DNA from: Bipolaris cookei
Taxonomy: Eukaryota; Ascomycota; Dothideomycetes; Pleosporales; Pleosporaceae
NCBI GenBank assembly: GCA_002286855.1
Contig: NRSV01000036.1
Coordinates: 1-64,000 of the forward strand
Reading direction: 5' to 3'
DNA length: 64,000 nucleotides
The notes below the pieces were generated by a model, which had not been told where the DNA came from, did no database searches, and worked only from the letters and a program-made list of their open reading frames with translations. Positions 9,655 to 20,088 of this stretch are shown here, in pieces (position 1 is the stretch's first letter; each line of letters begins with the position of its first letter). A program made the position numbers and the translations under genes.

Positions 9655-11225
9655 CTACTTCGCATGTATACTCCAAAGCTTCAATGCGTTTCCACACAAT
9701 TTCTTGAGCGGCTGCGTATCCATGTTTAGTCGCGGGTTGATTGGCAGAGTATTGATCTTGGTAATATACGCCTCGATTTGCATCCTATAGTTGCCGACAT
9801 CCATGTCTCTAAGAAAGCCTTCTTCGCCGTTGGCTAGCCCAATCAGCTCCTTGAGGCATTTGGAGGCCTGTCGGCGGTGGATGCCCACGAAAGTGTTGTT
9901 CCTAATTAGGTCTTGGACTTCGCTTTCGAAGTAGAGGTTTTCGGTGGCGATGTAGTATAGGAATGATGTTCTGGCTACGTGAGCTGGTGATAGGTTGGTC
10001 TTGGGGGTGGTATTCGGAGAGTCGTTCGGAGCAGTGCCAGAACTTGCTTACTGGCTGTTATTGGACTTCTCAACGGTCGCAGCAAGGACTTTCGTGAAGC
10101 CGTTATCTGTAGATCCAGGCTCTCTATTTTGTTCTTGCTTGACACTCTGAGCAGTCGCGGCGATAAGTTTAGAGGAGCCGCTGCCAGCAGGTGTTGATGC
10201 TGCACCAATGACTGAAAGCCCTTCAGAGGAAGAGGGCTTCGCTACAGGGACAATTTTATGTGGAATAAATTTCCAATTCGAGCTATCGTTGAAAAATGGT
10301 GTGTGAGCATTGTCGAAAACCGGCTTGGGGGCAAGTGGGTCTTGGAAAGGCGTCGGATTGTTGAGCTCTGTGCAAATGACCTGAATCCCCTGCATCATAT
10401 CAATAGCCTGAGGCGGAAGATGAGGCTCGCCCCGCAGATACTCGAATACCGCTATAAGATCCTCCATTGGCCAGACGCTTTTACGCCTTTCAGCTTTTCA
10501 GCACCAACCTCTTCGATTGGTATCTCTCTATTGCATTTCTGGAGCAGGGTATGGATAGGAAGAAGGACCTGATGAGTCATGTCTTGCATCACATTGGCCG
10601 CTTCATGAAAGCCACCGACTATTAGAGCAGCTTCGATGTATTCGATGCCCATTGCAAGATCACGGCCATAAAGAGCTAGCTATTCCAAGCGATTAATGTA
10701 TAGTTGGCTGTAGTGATCGAAGAGAGTCTGTATCTTAAATCTCCTAACCTCTTGTTCGTGAGCTTGGCGCTTTCGCTCCTCTTCCTGCCGACGCATCTCA
10801 ACCTTGTGGGCTTCCCACTGGTCAAGTATACTATTTATAATTGTTCGCTGGTTGTGTTCGGCGATGACAGGATCAATAAGGTTGCGGCCGGAAGGGAGCA
10901 GCTGGAACTTCATTCGCTCTGCACCAAGAATATGTGTAAGCCGTTCCTGAACATAAGCATGGCTCTCTTCATATTTTTGGCTTTCATAAATGGACATGTC
11001 TTGAGTGAATTTCGGGTCGGGAGCCGGCGAATCCACTGGTTGGGGATGCGAAGATTTGGTCTCATCCTTTTGTCCATGAACGTGAAACCTCTGAGCCCTC
11101 TGTGATCGATGTTCTTCTATGCGCTCCTTGGTTACCAACATGTGTCTTTGTTGCTGTCGTAAAACTCAGCGCTTTGCTGTCTTGAGCTTGCTTTTCTTCT
11201 CCAAGTCGACGATCCCCTTATCATT
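9655..11225 (-). pseudogene. Unknown gene, nonsense-decayed, truncated at its 5' end
   Basis: One long minus-strand frame of about 520 codons is recognisable but carries four lesions. These are a TGA at 11166-11168 (after KLKTAKR), a TAG at 10680-10682 (after YINRLE), a one-base frameshift near 10467, and a TAA at 10048-10050 (after SNNSQ). No intron with usable GT sites removes them. The readable parts are a basic N-terminus with a Glu/Arg-rich coiled-coil-like stretch (RRQEEERKRQAHEQEVRR), a helical middle, a Ser/Thr/Pro-rich linker, and a conserved-looking C-terminal block ending LKLWSIHAK. I do not recognise the family. The upstream end runs into the G-rich arm of the hAT element, so the start is missing. 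Confidence 0.6.
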
Positions 11226-11544
11226 ACGCCATCTTGCCGTTTGAGTAGGCTGGTAAATGGGTATAGGGTACCCAGTGTGGGTAAGGGTAGGGTTAGGAGG
11301 TTGTTTAGTGTGGGTAGGTGTAGGGGCGGGGTTACTAAAAGTCGGGTGGAGGTAGGGGTGGGTCCCACAGACCGCGGGTATAGTTAGGTATAGGGTACCC
11401 AGATGGGTACCTACAAAACATAGTTTACAATATTACAATACAGTTACTATAACTATGGCTAGTATAAGCTAGGTATAGATATAGAATAAGCTAAAAAATA
11501 CAAGCTAGCTGTTAGTGTAGAGAGGCGTAGATATTGAAATTAAG

Positions 11545-13840
11545 CTACATAAGCTTAGATTGATTACAGTTAGGTACTTCATCGTCCTCTAAGTCCGTAT
11601 TAGTAGAACTAATATGGTCATCCATCTCTTGAGAAATTGAATGTTTAAGAATCAGAATCTGCCTAATCTTTTGAGCAGTAAGATGATGCCGTCGATCACC
11701 AATCACATCCTTGGCAACGTTGAAAACGCGCTCTACACCCACTTGGGCGATTGGTATCGCTAAGATATCCTTTGCAACCTGAGCAAGGTGAGGATACGAA
11801 GCCTCACTAGCCTTCCACCAGCTAAGTAAATCAAAAGATTCATTCGGCAATACACAGGCACTACTAAGGTACAACCCTCCTGCCCGGTATGTAATCCCTT
11901 TGCCCTCTTCAGTCTCTTGGGTAGACGAAGATTGGCTTGAGCCAGAAAATCCGCTTAGTTGAGATTAAAGTAAAGAAGGCCTTCGAAACCACTCGTCGCT
12001 TTGTGATCGTCAAGAATATAATCCTGGAGTTGAATCTATATGGCCTTCACTATCATAGCGCGCCAGATAGTCAAGGAATTGTTGGCGGTAGATTGCGCTT
12101 GTCTTGGTTATCCCATGTGTCATCCTAGATATCCTATTAGAATATAGCTGCGATAAATAGCTTTGATAAATAGCTGTGATAGCTATACCTTGTAGGCAGT
12201 GAGCTTTTGAGTGGGGTCAAGGATCGTTGCGCAATTGAACAAGAACCCTCGCTCTTTATCGGTTTTTGAGTAGTATTTACTCAGCTTTGCTCGACCTTTT
12301 CAGCTGCCGCTTTCACCACCTCTGGCCACTCAGCATTGTCCTGGTTCTCTGAAGCTTCTCCTAGGTCTTCTGTCATCTGATCTAGGAAATCGAACAGTCG
12401 ATTATACATCAGCCAGATATATGGAATCTGGGGCTTCTGGTTCTCGCTGAGAGACATGGTAGCGGTCTTGAAATGGCGCAGCATCTGAGTAATCATCTCA
12501 AGATGGGTCCACTCCTGTGCTGATAGCCGCAGTCGTTTGAGGTCACGTGAATCCATGTCTGTGATGCTATCGATCTCTGAAAAGCTATCAGTATGGGTGG
12601 AAGCCTTTAGCGTGATTTCTTCTTTAAGTCATTCATCAATATACCGCTAAAGCTTAACTGCGCGCTCGCACATATCGTATGTTAAGTTCCATCGTGTTTT
12701 CACATCGCGTATAACTGAGAGGCGCTGTTTTGGTGGTAGGTGCGATTGTGTGGCAAGAAATCGCTCAAATCGCTGGGTTGACGAATCAATAGCGATACAT
12801 ATTGCCCGGAGCTTAGTGTTAGTAAGTATATTATGATTATCTATGATAAAAGCGTACGTGCCTTACGGAGCGAGTTGGGGACTGACATTTGGGGTCAAAT
12901 CTCGTTGACCGGGCACCTCTGCAAGCCTTGCCCAGCATCATCCTCAGCGGAAGGCGCTAGCCTTAAGTGCTGGATGATATCTTGAACAACAAGGTTGATG
13001 ATATGGGCGAGGCATGGGATAGTGCTTTCACTTGGGCTCCAGCTAACACTCTCTTCTTGTAGCCTTGTTTGGACAGCTTGGGCAAGCGTACGATTATTAC
13101 TAACGTTGTCGCAGGTAATAGCTAGAAGGCGTCTCTGAGTCCCCGTGCTTGAAAGAATCCTGAACACCTCTTTTGCCATAGAAGTTCCAGTATGTTTTCC
13201 GTGTATAGGGATGAAGTCTAGAAGCTTCTCTTTGAGCTGCCAGTGAGTATTGATATAGTATCCCTTGATTGCTGGAAAGCTGAGGTGATTATTGGCTGGC
13301 CAAGCATCTAGTGCAGTTGATATCTTCATTCCTTGGCCAAGATCGTTGAGAAGTTCAGCCAAAGCTTTCTCAAACTGGTGTTGGAAAATCGATTCGAATT
13401 TATAGAGGCTGACGACCACAGTACTAGGCTGGAGAAATCGGAGAAATCGTTGGAACGATGGCCGCTCAACTGTTCGAAATGGCCAGCAGTTATCAACTAC
13501 TACCCTTACAAGTTCCTTCTCAAGGGCCTCTAAGGAGTAGGTTGGTATTGGGCGAGGTATATTGGTTATTGGTGGCGGGATAGTTTGGCGAAGAAAGTTT
13601 GATAGCTGATCGTGTACAGGAGAAGAAATAAGCTGGCAGGATTGCGTTTTAAGATGATTGTGGAGATGCTTTGTACCGATGCCTTTAGGTGTTGGGTGCT
13701 GGAGTGCGTAGCTACAGTCAAGACAGAAAACAAATGGGTAACCGCTAGAAGCGTCTACAGCCTCTCCAAAAGTAATCCAGATATGGTCTGTGCGACTACT
13801 AGAGCCCCACCGTGGATCTCAGCTTAAGGGGTCTTTTGCC
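11545..13840 (-). pseudogene. hAT transposase, decayed into separated fragments
   Basis: Reading towards lower coordinates: a BED-type zinc-finger-like block (CLDCSYALQHPTP..KHLHNHLKT, about 13690-13790) and a long open piece at 12895-13419 with the hAT core (TALDAWPANNHLSFPAIKGY, LAITCDNVSNN, CLAHIINLVVQ). A piece at 12281-12556 (LSAQEWTHLEMITQMLRHF) continues as KYYSKTDKERGFLFNCATILDP. The C-terminal dimerisation domain lies at 11545-11874 (FDLLSWWKASEASYPHLAQVAKDILAIP, GVERVFNVAKDVI). Stops and frameshifts separate the blocks, so no functional protein is expected. The order and motifs are those of fungal hAT transposases. Confidence 0.85.
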
Positions 13841-13924
13841 CATGGTGTTCGGCTCCACCACTCCCTCCATGTAGAGAGGATCTCATTCTTCTCATCACTC
13901 TCCTCAATACCTACAGCTGGATAT

Positions 13925-15100
13925 TAAACCAACAAAGGGGTTATTCTATCACCACCCTTAGCTAAGTAAAGAGCACTTATCTTCAATGGTTCGAGCACTT
14001 CTGGAAGTCTTAAAGGCAACTCAGTCATAGTGTAAGGATAGGCATAGAGCGTTCGTGATAAAGGGCTGCAATGACTAGAAGTAATCCTCTCGAGTGTATA
14101 TGGAAACGGTTGATTGTACGAAGCAAAGGCTGCTAAAGCTACAATCCCTCATTATTATTAAGATCTACATAGTGCATAAGGCATCTAGAAAGCTAGTAAT
14201 AGCTGAGCTAGATAAAGGCCGAAGCACCCTAGCTACACTCTATAGCAGAAACCTCCAAATTGTAAATAAGAACTAGATAGAACGGCCTTTGGCCAAAGTC
14301 TTACATAGCCAACGGCTGATACAGAACTATAAATGGAATTAATAATACATAGTGCATAAAAAGTAAATACACCCCTCGGGGTTGTCTTCTAATAATTGGG
14401 TTATAGAATATCTATGACGCAGCTACTATTCTAGACTTATATGAAGTATGGTACACGTAGGGAAAGAAAGTATAGCCTCAGACGATTAGTATACAATCCT
14501 TAGCTACAACAACTACTAGTAGATCCCTGGTGTGCAAATAAGCTACCTACACGTCATCCTCTGGTCATTCGTCATAGAAAGATCCCTGGAAGTCGGTAAC
14601 TTTCTCAAGAGGAGGAGTAGCAACATTAGCCTCAACAGCTTCTGGCTCTTCTTCCCTCTCATATTCACCGTCTTTGCTACTATAGGCTTGTAAAGACCTT
14701 CCTCGCAACTCCTAAAGATGTAGCCTATACTAATTCATAGAAGCATCCGTATAGAAAGTATATAGGAGGCCCAAGAAAAGTCTTTTTTAGTCAACTCGAT
14801 ATTCAGATCTCATAACTCCACCGTATGTTACTACATGGTGATTATCATGGCTTTATTTTCTCTATACACACTTCGTCCCACACATATAGCTACCTTGGGG
14901 AGACGAGAAAAAGTCTATTTTACTATATCCATATACCTATACAATCTAACCACCAATGGGTATACTAAAAAAGTCTTTTTTGGTAGAACCATACCTGGAA
15001 CGAGCCAGCGAGCTACTAGGACACGCATATTAGGATAAGCCTGAGCGCCCTGTTTCCTCCTGTATGCGGTTTGACAGTAAGAGTGACATCAGAAAGGGAG
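13925..15100. other. TA-rich degenerate DNA inside or beside the hAT element
   Basis: The stretch is unusually rich in TA-containing words (CTAG, GCTA, TATA) and in stops in all frames. On the minus strand, about 14690-14565 reads KDGEYEREEEPEAVEAN, then ATPPLEKVTDFQGSFYDE, a stop, and PEDDV. This looks like the end of an acidic protein with Trp changed to TGA. It is probably transposon-derived. Confidence 0.4.
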
Positions 15101-15117
15101 AGCTGAGAGAGTGAGAA

Positions 15118-15177
15118 ATGAGAGAGGGCAACAGCGGAGGGGGGCTTTCAGTGAGGGCAACAGTTGCCCTCTCTCAT
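15118..15177. repeat. Short perfect inverted repeat (15-bp arms, 30-bp loop)
   Basis: ATGAGAGAGGGCAAC at 15118-15132 is repeated in inverted orientation as GTTGCCCTCTCTCAT at 15163-15177. It lies inside the degenerate transposon zone. It could be the remains of a small palindromic element; no target duplication was found. Confidence 0.6.
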
Positions 15178-15625
15178 CCTCCCTATAGTCATCTACCTCT
15201 TACCTCTAATAACCTCTACTTGCTACAACAACAAGTAGATGGCACGTTCTTGATTATGCTGCCATTTTCTTCTCTACACTAGAAAAGTATATGTCCATTT
15301 AACAGCCCTCTCCAACCATAATAGAATGCCATGAGTAAGCAGGTTGTAATATTTAGCTAGCATAGTAGCCAATCTCAGCCATTTAATAAATATTCAGAAC
15401 GATTTGTGATGAATCAGACCCAACTATACCCACACCCTAAGTAACCCAACCCTACCTTCACCCAACTCTTGGCAACCCTACCCCTACCCATGCCAAGGTT
15501 TTTTAGCGCGGGTAGAGGCTGGGGTAGGGTTGGGTCTTACATAAGCTAACCTTACCCTACCCCTATTCTTACTTATTTGCTAGCCTACGTTTGAGGATAG
15601 TTCGTATTTGTGACATGTCTGGTGG

Positions 15626-16300
15626 CTACAGTAGGACAACCACAGTAGGGGCAACCAAAGTAGGGTAAGTCATAGCAGAGGTAGCCACGTGATATTTCGC
15701 CACAGTAGGGGTAGTGACCACCATACTTGGGAACAAGCAAGCAAGCAAGCACGCTTGCTTGGTTGCTTGCATATTACGCTTGGTTGCTTGCCTATTCAGG
15801 CAAGCCAAGCGCCTCTCTATAAACCTTCACCAATTAAGTGCAAGCCAAGCGGGCTCCTCTAAATTAGCAACCAAGCGTAACAAGCAAGCAGGCAAGCACG
15901 CTTGCTTGTTCCCAAGTATGGTGACCACAGGATGAGTTGCTACAGCAGAAGAAACAATAGGAGAAATAGGCATTTGAGTGGTGGTTACGGCAGGCGTAGT
16001 CTTATCAGACTTGGTCATGCCCTGGTCATCCAAGTCCATTTTTGCAAACATCTCTGCATGCCGCTTAAACAATGCCTAAAAGAATGATTAGCAAAAACCT
16101 AGAATGTCAGGGGAGGATATCATATACTTCTACAACGCTGCTTCTACGCTTTACCTACTCCTTAGGTTTAAACATACCAGACAGGCGATCGGCGTTCGTA
16201 CGGACAGCCCCCAAAATGTGTTCTATGATAGAGATTGGGGACCGAAATGATTGGTTTGGTTGGGATGGTGAAGTAATTAGTGAAAAGAAAGTTGTTATGC
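15626..16300 (-). pseudogene. Small unknown gene interrupted by a MITE
   Basis: A plausible minus-strand model has an exon ending at 16178 (..IEHILGAVRTNADRLS), an intron at 16054-16177 (donor GTATGT, acceptor GCATGCAG) and an exon starting at 16053 that reads EMFAKMDLDDQGMTKSDK, then a Thr/Pro/Val-rich tail. In ATHPVVT the frame meets the MITE at 15722-15920, which adds a short unrelated tail and a stop. Beyond the MITE the same frame continues as TPTVAKYHVATSAMTYP to a TAG at 15626-15628. Taking out the element and one target copy leaves the frame unbroken across the site. The family is not recognised and the 5' end is unclear (a stop lies near 16302). Confidence 0.4.
15722..15920. mobile_element. 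199-bp hAT-type MITE with 8-bp target duplication
   Basis: The ends are perfect 21-bp inverted repeats beginning CATACTTGGGAACAAGCAAG (15722-15742 and 15900-15920). The direct repeat GTGACCAC lies immediately outside on both sides (15714-15721 and 15921-15928). An 8-bp duplication is the mark of hAT insertion. The interior is packed with AAGCAAGC, CTTGGTTGC and CAAGCCAAGC words in both orientations, like the subterminal transposase sites of hAT elements. It has no coding capacity. The perfect ends and target copies suggest a younger insertion than the surrounding decayed hAT. Confidence 0.88.
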
Positions 16301-16302
16301 TT

Positions 16303-18619
16303 TAGTTGGGGTGAAACTTCGAAACGTGAAAGGCCTGGTTGATAATGTGGATTTTGAGTCTAATACCTTGCATGAAATTGCTATTAGCACAAAGGTGGTG
16401 CAAATTGGTCAGAGGTGTGATTTCTAAGCTGAGAAGGTATAGAACATGAGTTGGCAGGGGTGGTATACAGTGTCCAAGTAGTGAAAAGTTCGTGTTTGCA
16501 TATATGAAACCTGTTTGAAGCGCAATCAAAGGTTGTCGTTGGTCCGCTAGAATGATCAAGAGTGAATTGGAAGGCGTGTCATCGAAGTAAGCGGTTTGTT
16601 TGAACAAGTGAATCAACCGATCAGAGTTCGGCAAGTGGACTTGACAGCTAGATGAAGAAGTTCTCACTTTTGGCATGGCATATTCTTACTATGTTAGGGG
16701 CTCGTTGGAATAGATTTTTTTGTGACTCTAGGATCTTTGGTGTTGACTTGCAATAAGGAGATACGTGAATACATAGTGCAGTGGCTGTGGGTTTGCTGCA
16801 CAGTGTGTGCAGATAATGCTGAATGCGTGAGAAGCTTCCGCCATGTGCGCGAACCAAACATGAATGACAAATCCAAGACCAAATCCTGTAGTTGAATATG
16901 ATAGCGATATTTGGCGATGGCAATTTGGTAGTATGGGTCTTCTTTGATGAGCATAGATGTGATATTCAGTGCATGAGGTTGGCCATGCAGCAAAGATGAA
17001 GTAGTGAGAGAATTACACTGCGAAGTATAAAAATCACCAAATGTGTGGAAACTAGTGTAGTAGATATCCTGCAAATTTTGGACACGAGTCTTGCCATAGT
17101 TGTTGGATGGAAGGGCATGACGAGAAGAACCATCCCAAGTGCAAGTGCTTTCCACGTCCGCAAAGCCGTTAGCATCCGAAAACCACGCCTCGTGCGCATA
17201 CTACGTTCATATTCATACTGAGAACATCTCCTAGACAGCCACATATCATGACGAGAGACCATATAGGAAAGATTCTAGAGACCTCAGATGTCCAAACCTA
17301 GAGTCGTTGTGCATTATCACCGGGTAGCCATGCGAGTGATCAAGACCTGAATATCCTGCAAATGCGCTCAACTAATGAGAGAACACGCAGTAGCAGAGCG
17401 AGAAGAAGCATGAGTAGCTAAGCAGGCAGCATCAACAGACCTTTCCAAGCAGGCGCCGCAAGACCCATCTCAGCCCAAGATACTCAGGGGTAATCTGGCC
17501 CCCATTCAACACTGCTCCGGAACCAAACAACCCGATTCTCTCAAGGATCAAAGTTCCAATCTAAAAAAGGACCCGCCAAGACGGCACCCCGATACCGAGT
17601 AGACCATGCAAAAGGTAAACGCAAAAGGAGATCCAGCTTCCCCCCAAAGGTCTGGAACAAACAAGGCCCCAAACTAATAGTAGTATCTGCCAGGTACACA
17701 TCCACCCATCAGCCCCATGGGCGGCAACGCGGAAAGCCGTTGAAAGCAAATATCTTGTATTCGCACATCCACGGTACGGATCGAACTGCACGTTCCCGAT
17801 CATCTCCAGCATAAACCTCCTCTCGCAATCTCTAAAATAATAATAATAAACTGTGGCGTTAGTCCGTCCAAGCCACACCCGCCCTCTCACACTTCACTCA
17901 ACATCTCCCCCCATCCACTCCTGCTCACAGAGCAACCGCCGCACCATCCTCACACCCCCTTTCTTTTCCCCATAATCCTCCCCAGAAAAAGCCGATCAGA
18001 TGGAGACGAACGCGCAAGCCGATACAAGACACGGTGCATGAACAAGTCCTAGTGTGGCTGTTTTTGTGGCGCGTACATCCTTGGCATCGTGCCGTCATGC
18101 CGTGTTGGCGACATTGTACCATACCAAATTAGGCTAGACAAGTACACCGCCAACCAACAACTGGGGGCAGCCGCCTTGAATATGCAACATGTGGGTTGGA
18201 AAATAAAGGGCTAGGAGAAAAGGGAATCGGGGGTGGAGGAGTGGAGTACATGCATCGTTTTTGTTTGCTGTGCCTTGTTTTCAAAGGGAGTAAATACATC
18301 ATGCACTTGATTTCCTTTGCTCTCGTAGGACCGACTCTACTAGTTCTTCGTTCGTTCTTTTGAAACTACTTCCTTCCTTTCTTTTTTTAACACTGCATTC
18401 TTTTGTGAGAGAGAAGAGTTGGTTCGGTACTTTGTTGCGCCCTGCATCTCCAATCTCGACCTTTTTGCTGTATGGTGGTACAGCCAAGGCTGTGTTGCTC
18501 AGTAAAGCCATCGTCACTCGTTTTTTTCCCTCTATCACCAGAAAGAAAGAAAGAAAAAGAGGAAAAAAAGAGCCGTTGTCATCATAATCCACAATACCTA
18601 CATACAACAACCGTCAATC
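16303..18619. other. 2.3 kb without a supported gene
   Basis: One minus-strand frame of about 165 codons (16694-17198, with a possible acceptor just before YAHEAWFSDANG) is open but has no recognisable motif. Overlapping frames of similar length exist, so I do not call it. Nearest the esterase gene, about 18300-18600 is CT/T-rich and reads like a promoter and 5' leader. Confidence 0.5.
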
Positions 18620-19776
18620 ATGAAACTCGGTCTTGCCTCTACCCTCCTCGCCCTCAGCGGCAGTATCCTCGTCCTCGCCCAAGAACGCTGCGACGCACCC
18701 CACCCCACCGTCTACTGCAACACGACGTCGATCCTGTCCTTCAACTCAGACGCCTGCAAACCCTTCCACATCTTCGTCGTGCGCGGCTCCGACGAACCCT
18801 ATCCCGGGCGTCTGGGTAACCTAACACAGCAAGTCTGCAGCGCGATTGGCGGCACCGCTAAATGCGGATACGAGGACGTCGAGTACCCTGCGAAGAGCTC
18901 CGCCTGGTCCAAGACGTCATGGTGCGATTCTGCTACCAAAGGCGCGAAGAACGGGCAGCAGCAGATGCGCGCGTACAGCGAGAAATGTCCGGATAGCAAG
19001 TTGATCGTCTTGGGCTTCTCGCAGGGCGGGTCAGTAGCGCAGGATATGCTGGGGGGAGGTGGCGGGCCGACGTTTGAATGCGAGCAAGGTGATAATCCGG
19101 GGTTGGATGCTAGTGTTGCTCCTGGTGCAAATGGTAACAAACACCCCCATTTTGAATAACCCCACCCCCCCCCCAAAAAAAACAATAAACATTTGGATTT
19201 AGCTAACGCTACAAAAAAACAGTCGTCGCAGCAGTAACCTTTGGCGCCGTCTCCCGCTCCCGCAACCAAAACTTCACTGTCGGCGGCGGAAAGGACTTCG
19301 ACGGCACCCGCGCACGCACACCCTCGCAGCTCGCAAACTTAACGCAATACGCTGACGTCCTTCTCGACTACTGTCACTACGGCGATCCCATCTGCGCCGT
19401 CGGCTCCGAGCCGCAGGACGTAACCGAGCACCTCAACTACTTTGTCAAGCACAACGCGGAAGTGACAAAGTGGGTTGCAGGCATAGCCAAGGCGAGTACC
19501 GGTGATGTGAGTGTTCGACCCAGCAAGCCCGTTGTTGTGCAGGCGGCGCCGACGTCGACCGAGTCGTCGACGCAGAGTGTGGCGGCGAGACCGATTAAGA
19601 CGGTGGCGCCGACGACGACAACGACAGCGGACCTTGCTCCTGTGGTTTTGCCGAGTGTTACTGACGGCGAGGCTGCGGCTGAACAGACTGGTGTGGCGAA
19701 TGGTGCGGCGGGTACGGTGAGGGTTGTGCTGGGGCATTTGACTGTGTTGGGGGCGATGGTTGTGGTGTTGGTTTGA
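18620..19776 (+). CDS. Secreted CE5-family esterase (cutinase/acetylxylan esterase type), GPI-anchored
   Basis: Two exons, 18620-19133 and 19223-19776, give 355 residues. The 89-nt intron has donor GTAACA, acceptor ACAG and a C/A homopolymer interior. CE5 enzymes are serine hydrolases that cut cutin esters or acetyl groups on xylan outside the cell. Seen: a signal peptide (MKLGLASTLLALSGSILVLAQ), the oxyanion region VVRGSDEPYPG, the nucleophile motif GFSQGG, and after splicing YCHYGDPIC (Asp) and DVTEHLNYF (His), giving the Ser-Asp-His triad. Cys pairs are placed as in cutinases. A Thr/Ser/Ala-rich linker follows the catalytic domain. The last 20 or so residues are hydrophobic after a small-residue site (GAAG), as for GPI attachment, which is unusual for a plain cutinase. 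Cutin versus xylan specificity cannot be told from sequence. Confidence 0.92.
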
Positions 19777-20088
19777 TCAACTACACTACACTGCACGTCT
19801 CTTACACAGAGCCCAGCCACCATGTCCTTTGCATTTATACCCTGCATATACATACGCATCTTGCATTTTTTTCCCTCATTCATCCGAAGAAAGGAAAGAG
19901 AAGACTTGCATCGAAGCAACGGCGTTTTTGGCTGTCTCTGCGGATTTTTTTGCTTCGAAAGAACCTGGAACTTATTAAATTATTTACTTTTGTATATATG
20001 ATTTGTACGACTATTCCTAATTTTTATCCTTTAGACCCAAAATGTACGGTTTCTTTTAGATGTACATGAGACTAAAATTGAACATTGT
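19777..20088. other. Convergent 3' flanks of esterase and siderophore transporter
   Basis: The 312 bp between the two stop codons are T-rich in the middle. They presumably hold both 3' UTRs. Nothing else is seen. Confidence 0.6.

Larger units (their letters stand above)
11250..15570 (-). mobile_element. Degenerate hAT-superfamily transposon with G-rich inverted arms (approximate limits)
   Basis: The transposase remnants read on the minus strand between about 11545 and 13840. The flanks carry an imperfect inverted pair. The strand at 11312-11363 is rich in GGGTAGG and contains GGTTACTAAAAGTCGGGTGG; the complement of 15444-15489 contains GGTTGCCAAGAGTTGGGTGA. Further GGGTAGGGTT-type runs lie outside each. 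I could not fix the exact ends or an 8-bp target duplication, so the limits are estimates. The interior is TA-rich and full of stops, consistent with repeat-induced mutation. Confidence 0.55.

Noticed and set aside
16694..17198. Minus-strand frame of about 165 codons with a possible splice acceptor
   Set aside because: No motif, several overlapping frames of similar length and no convincing first exon.
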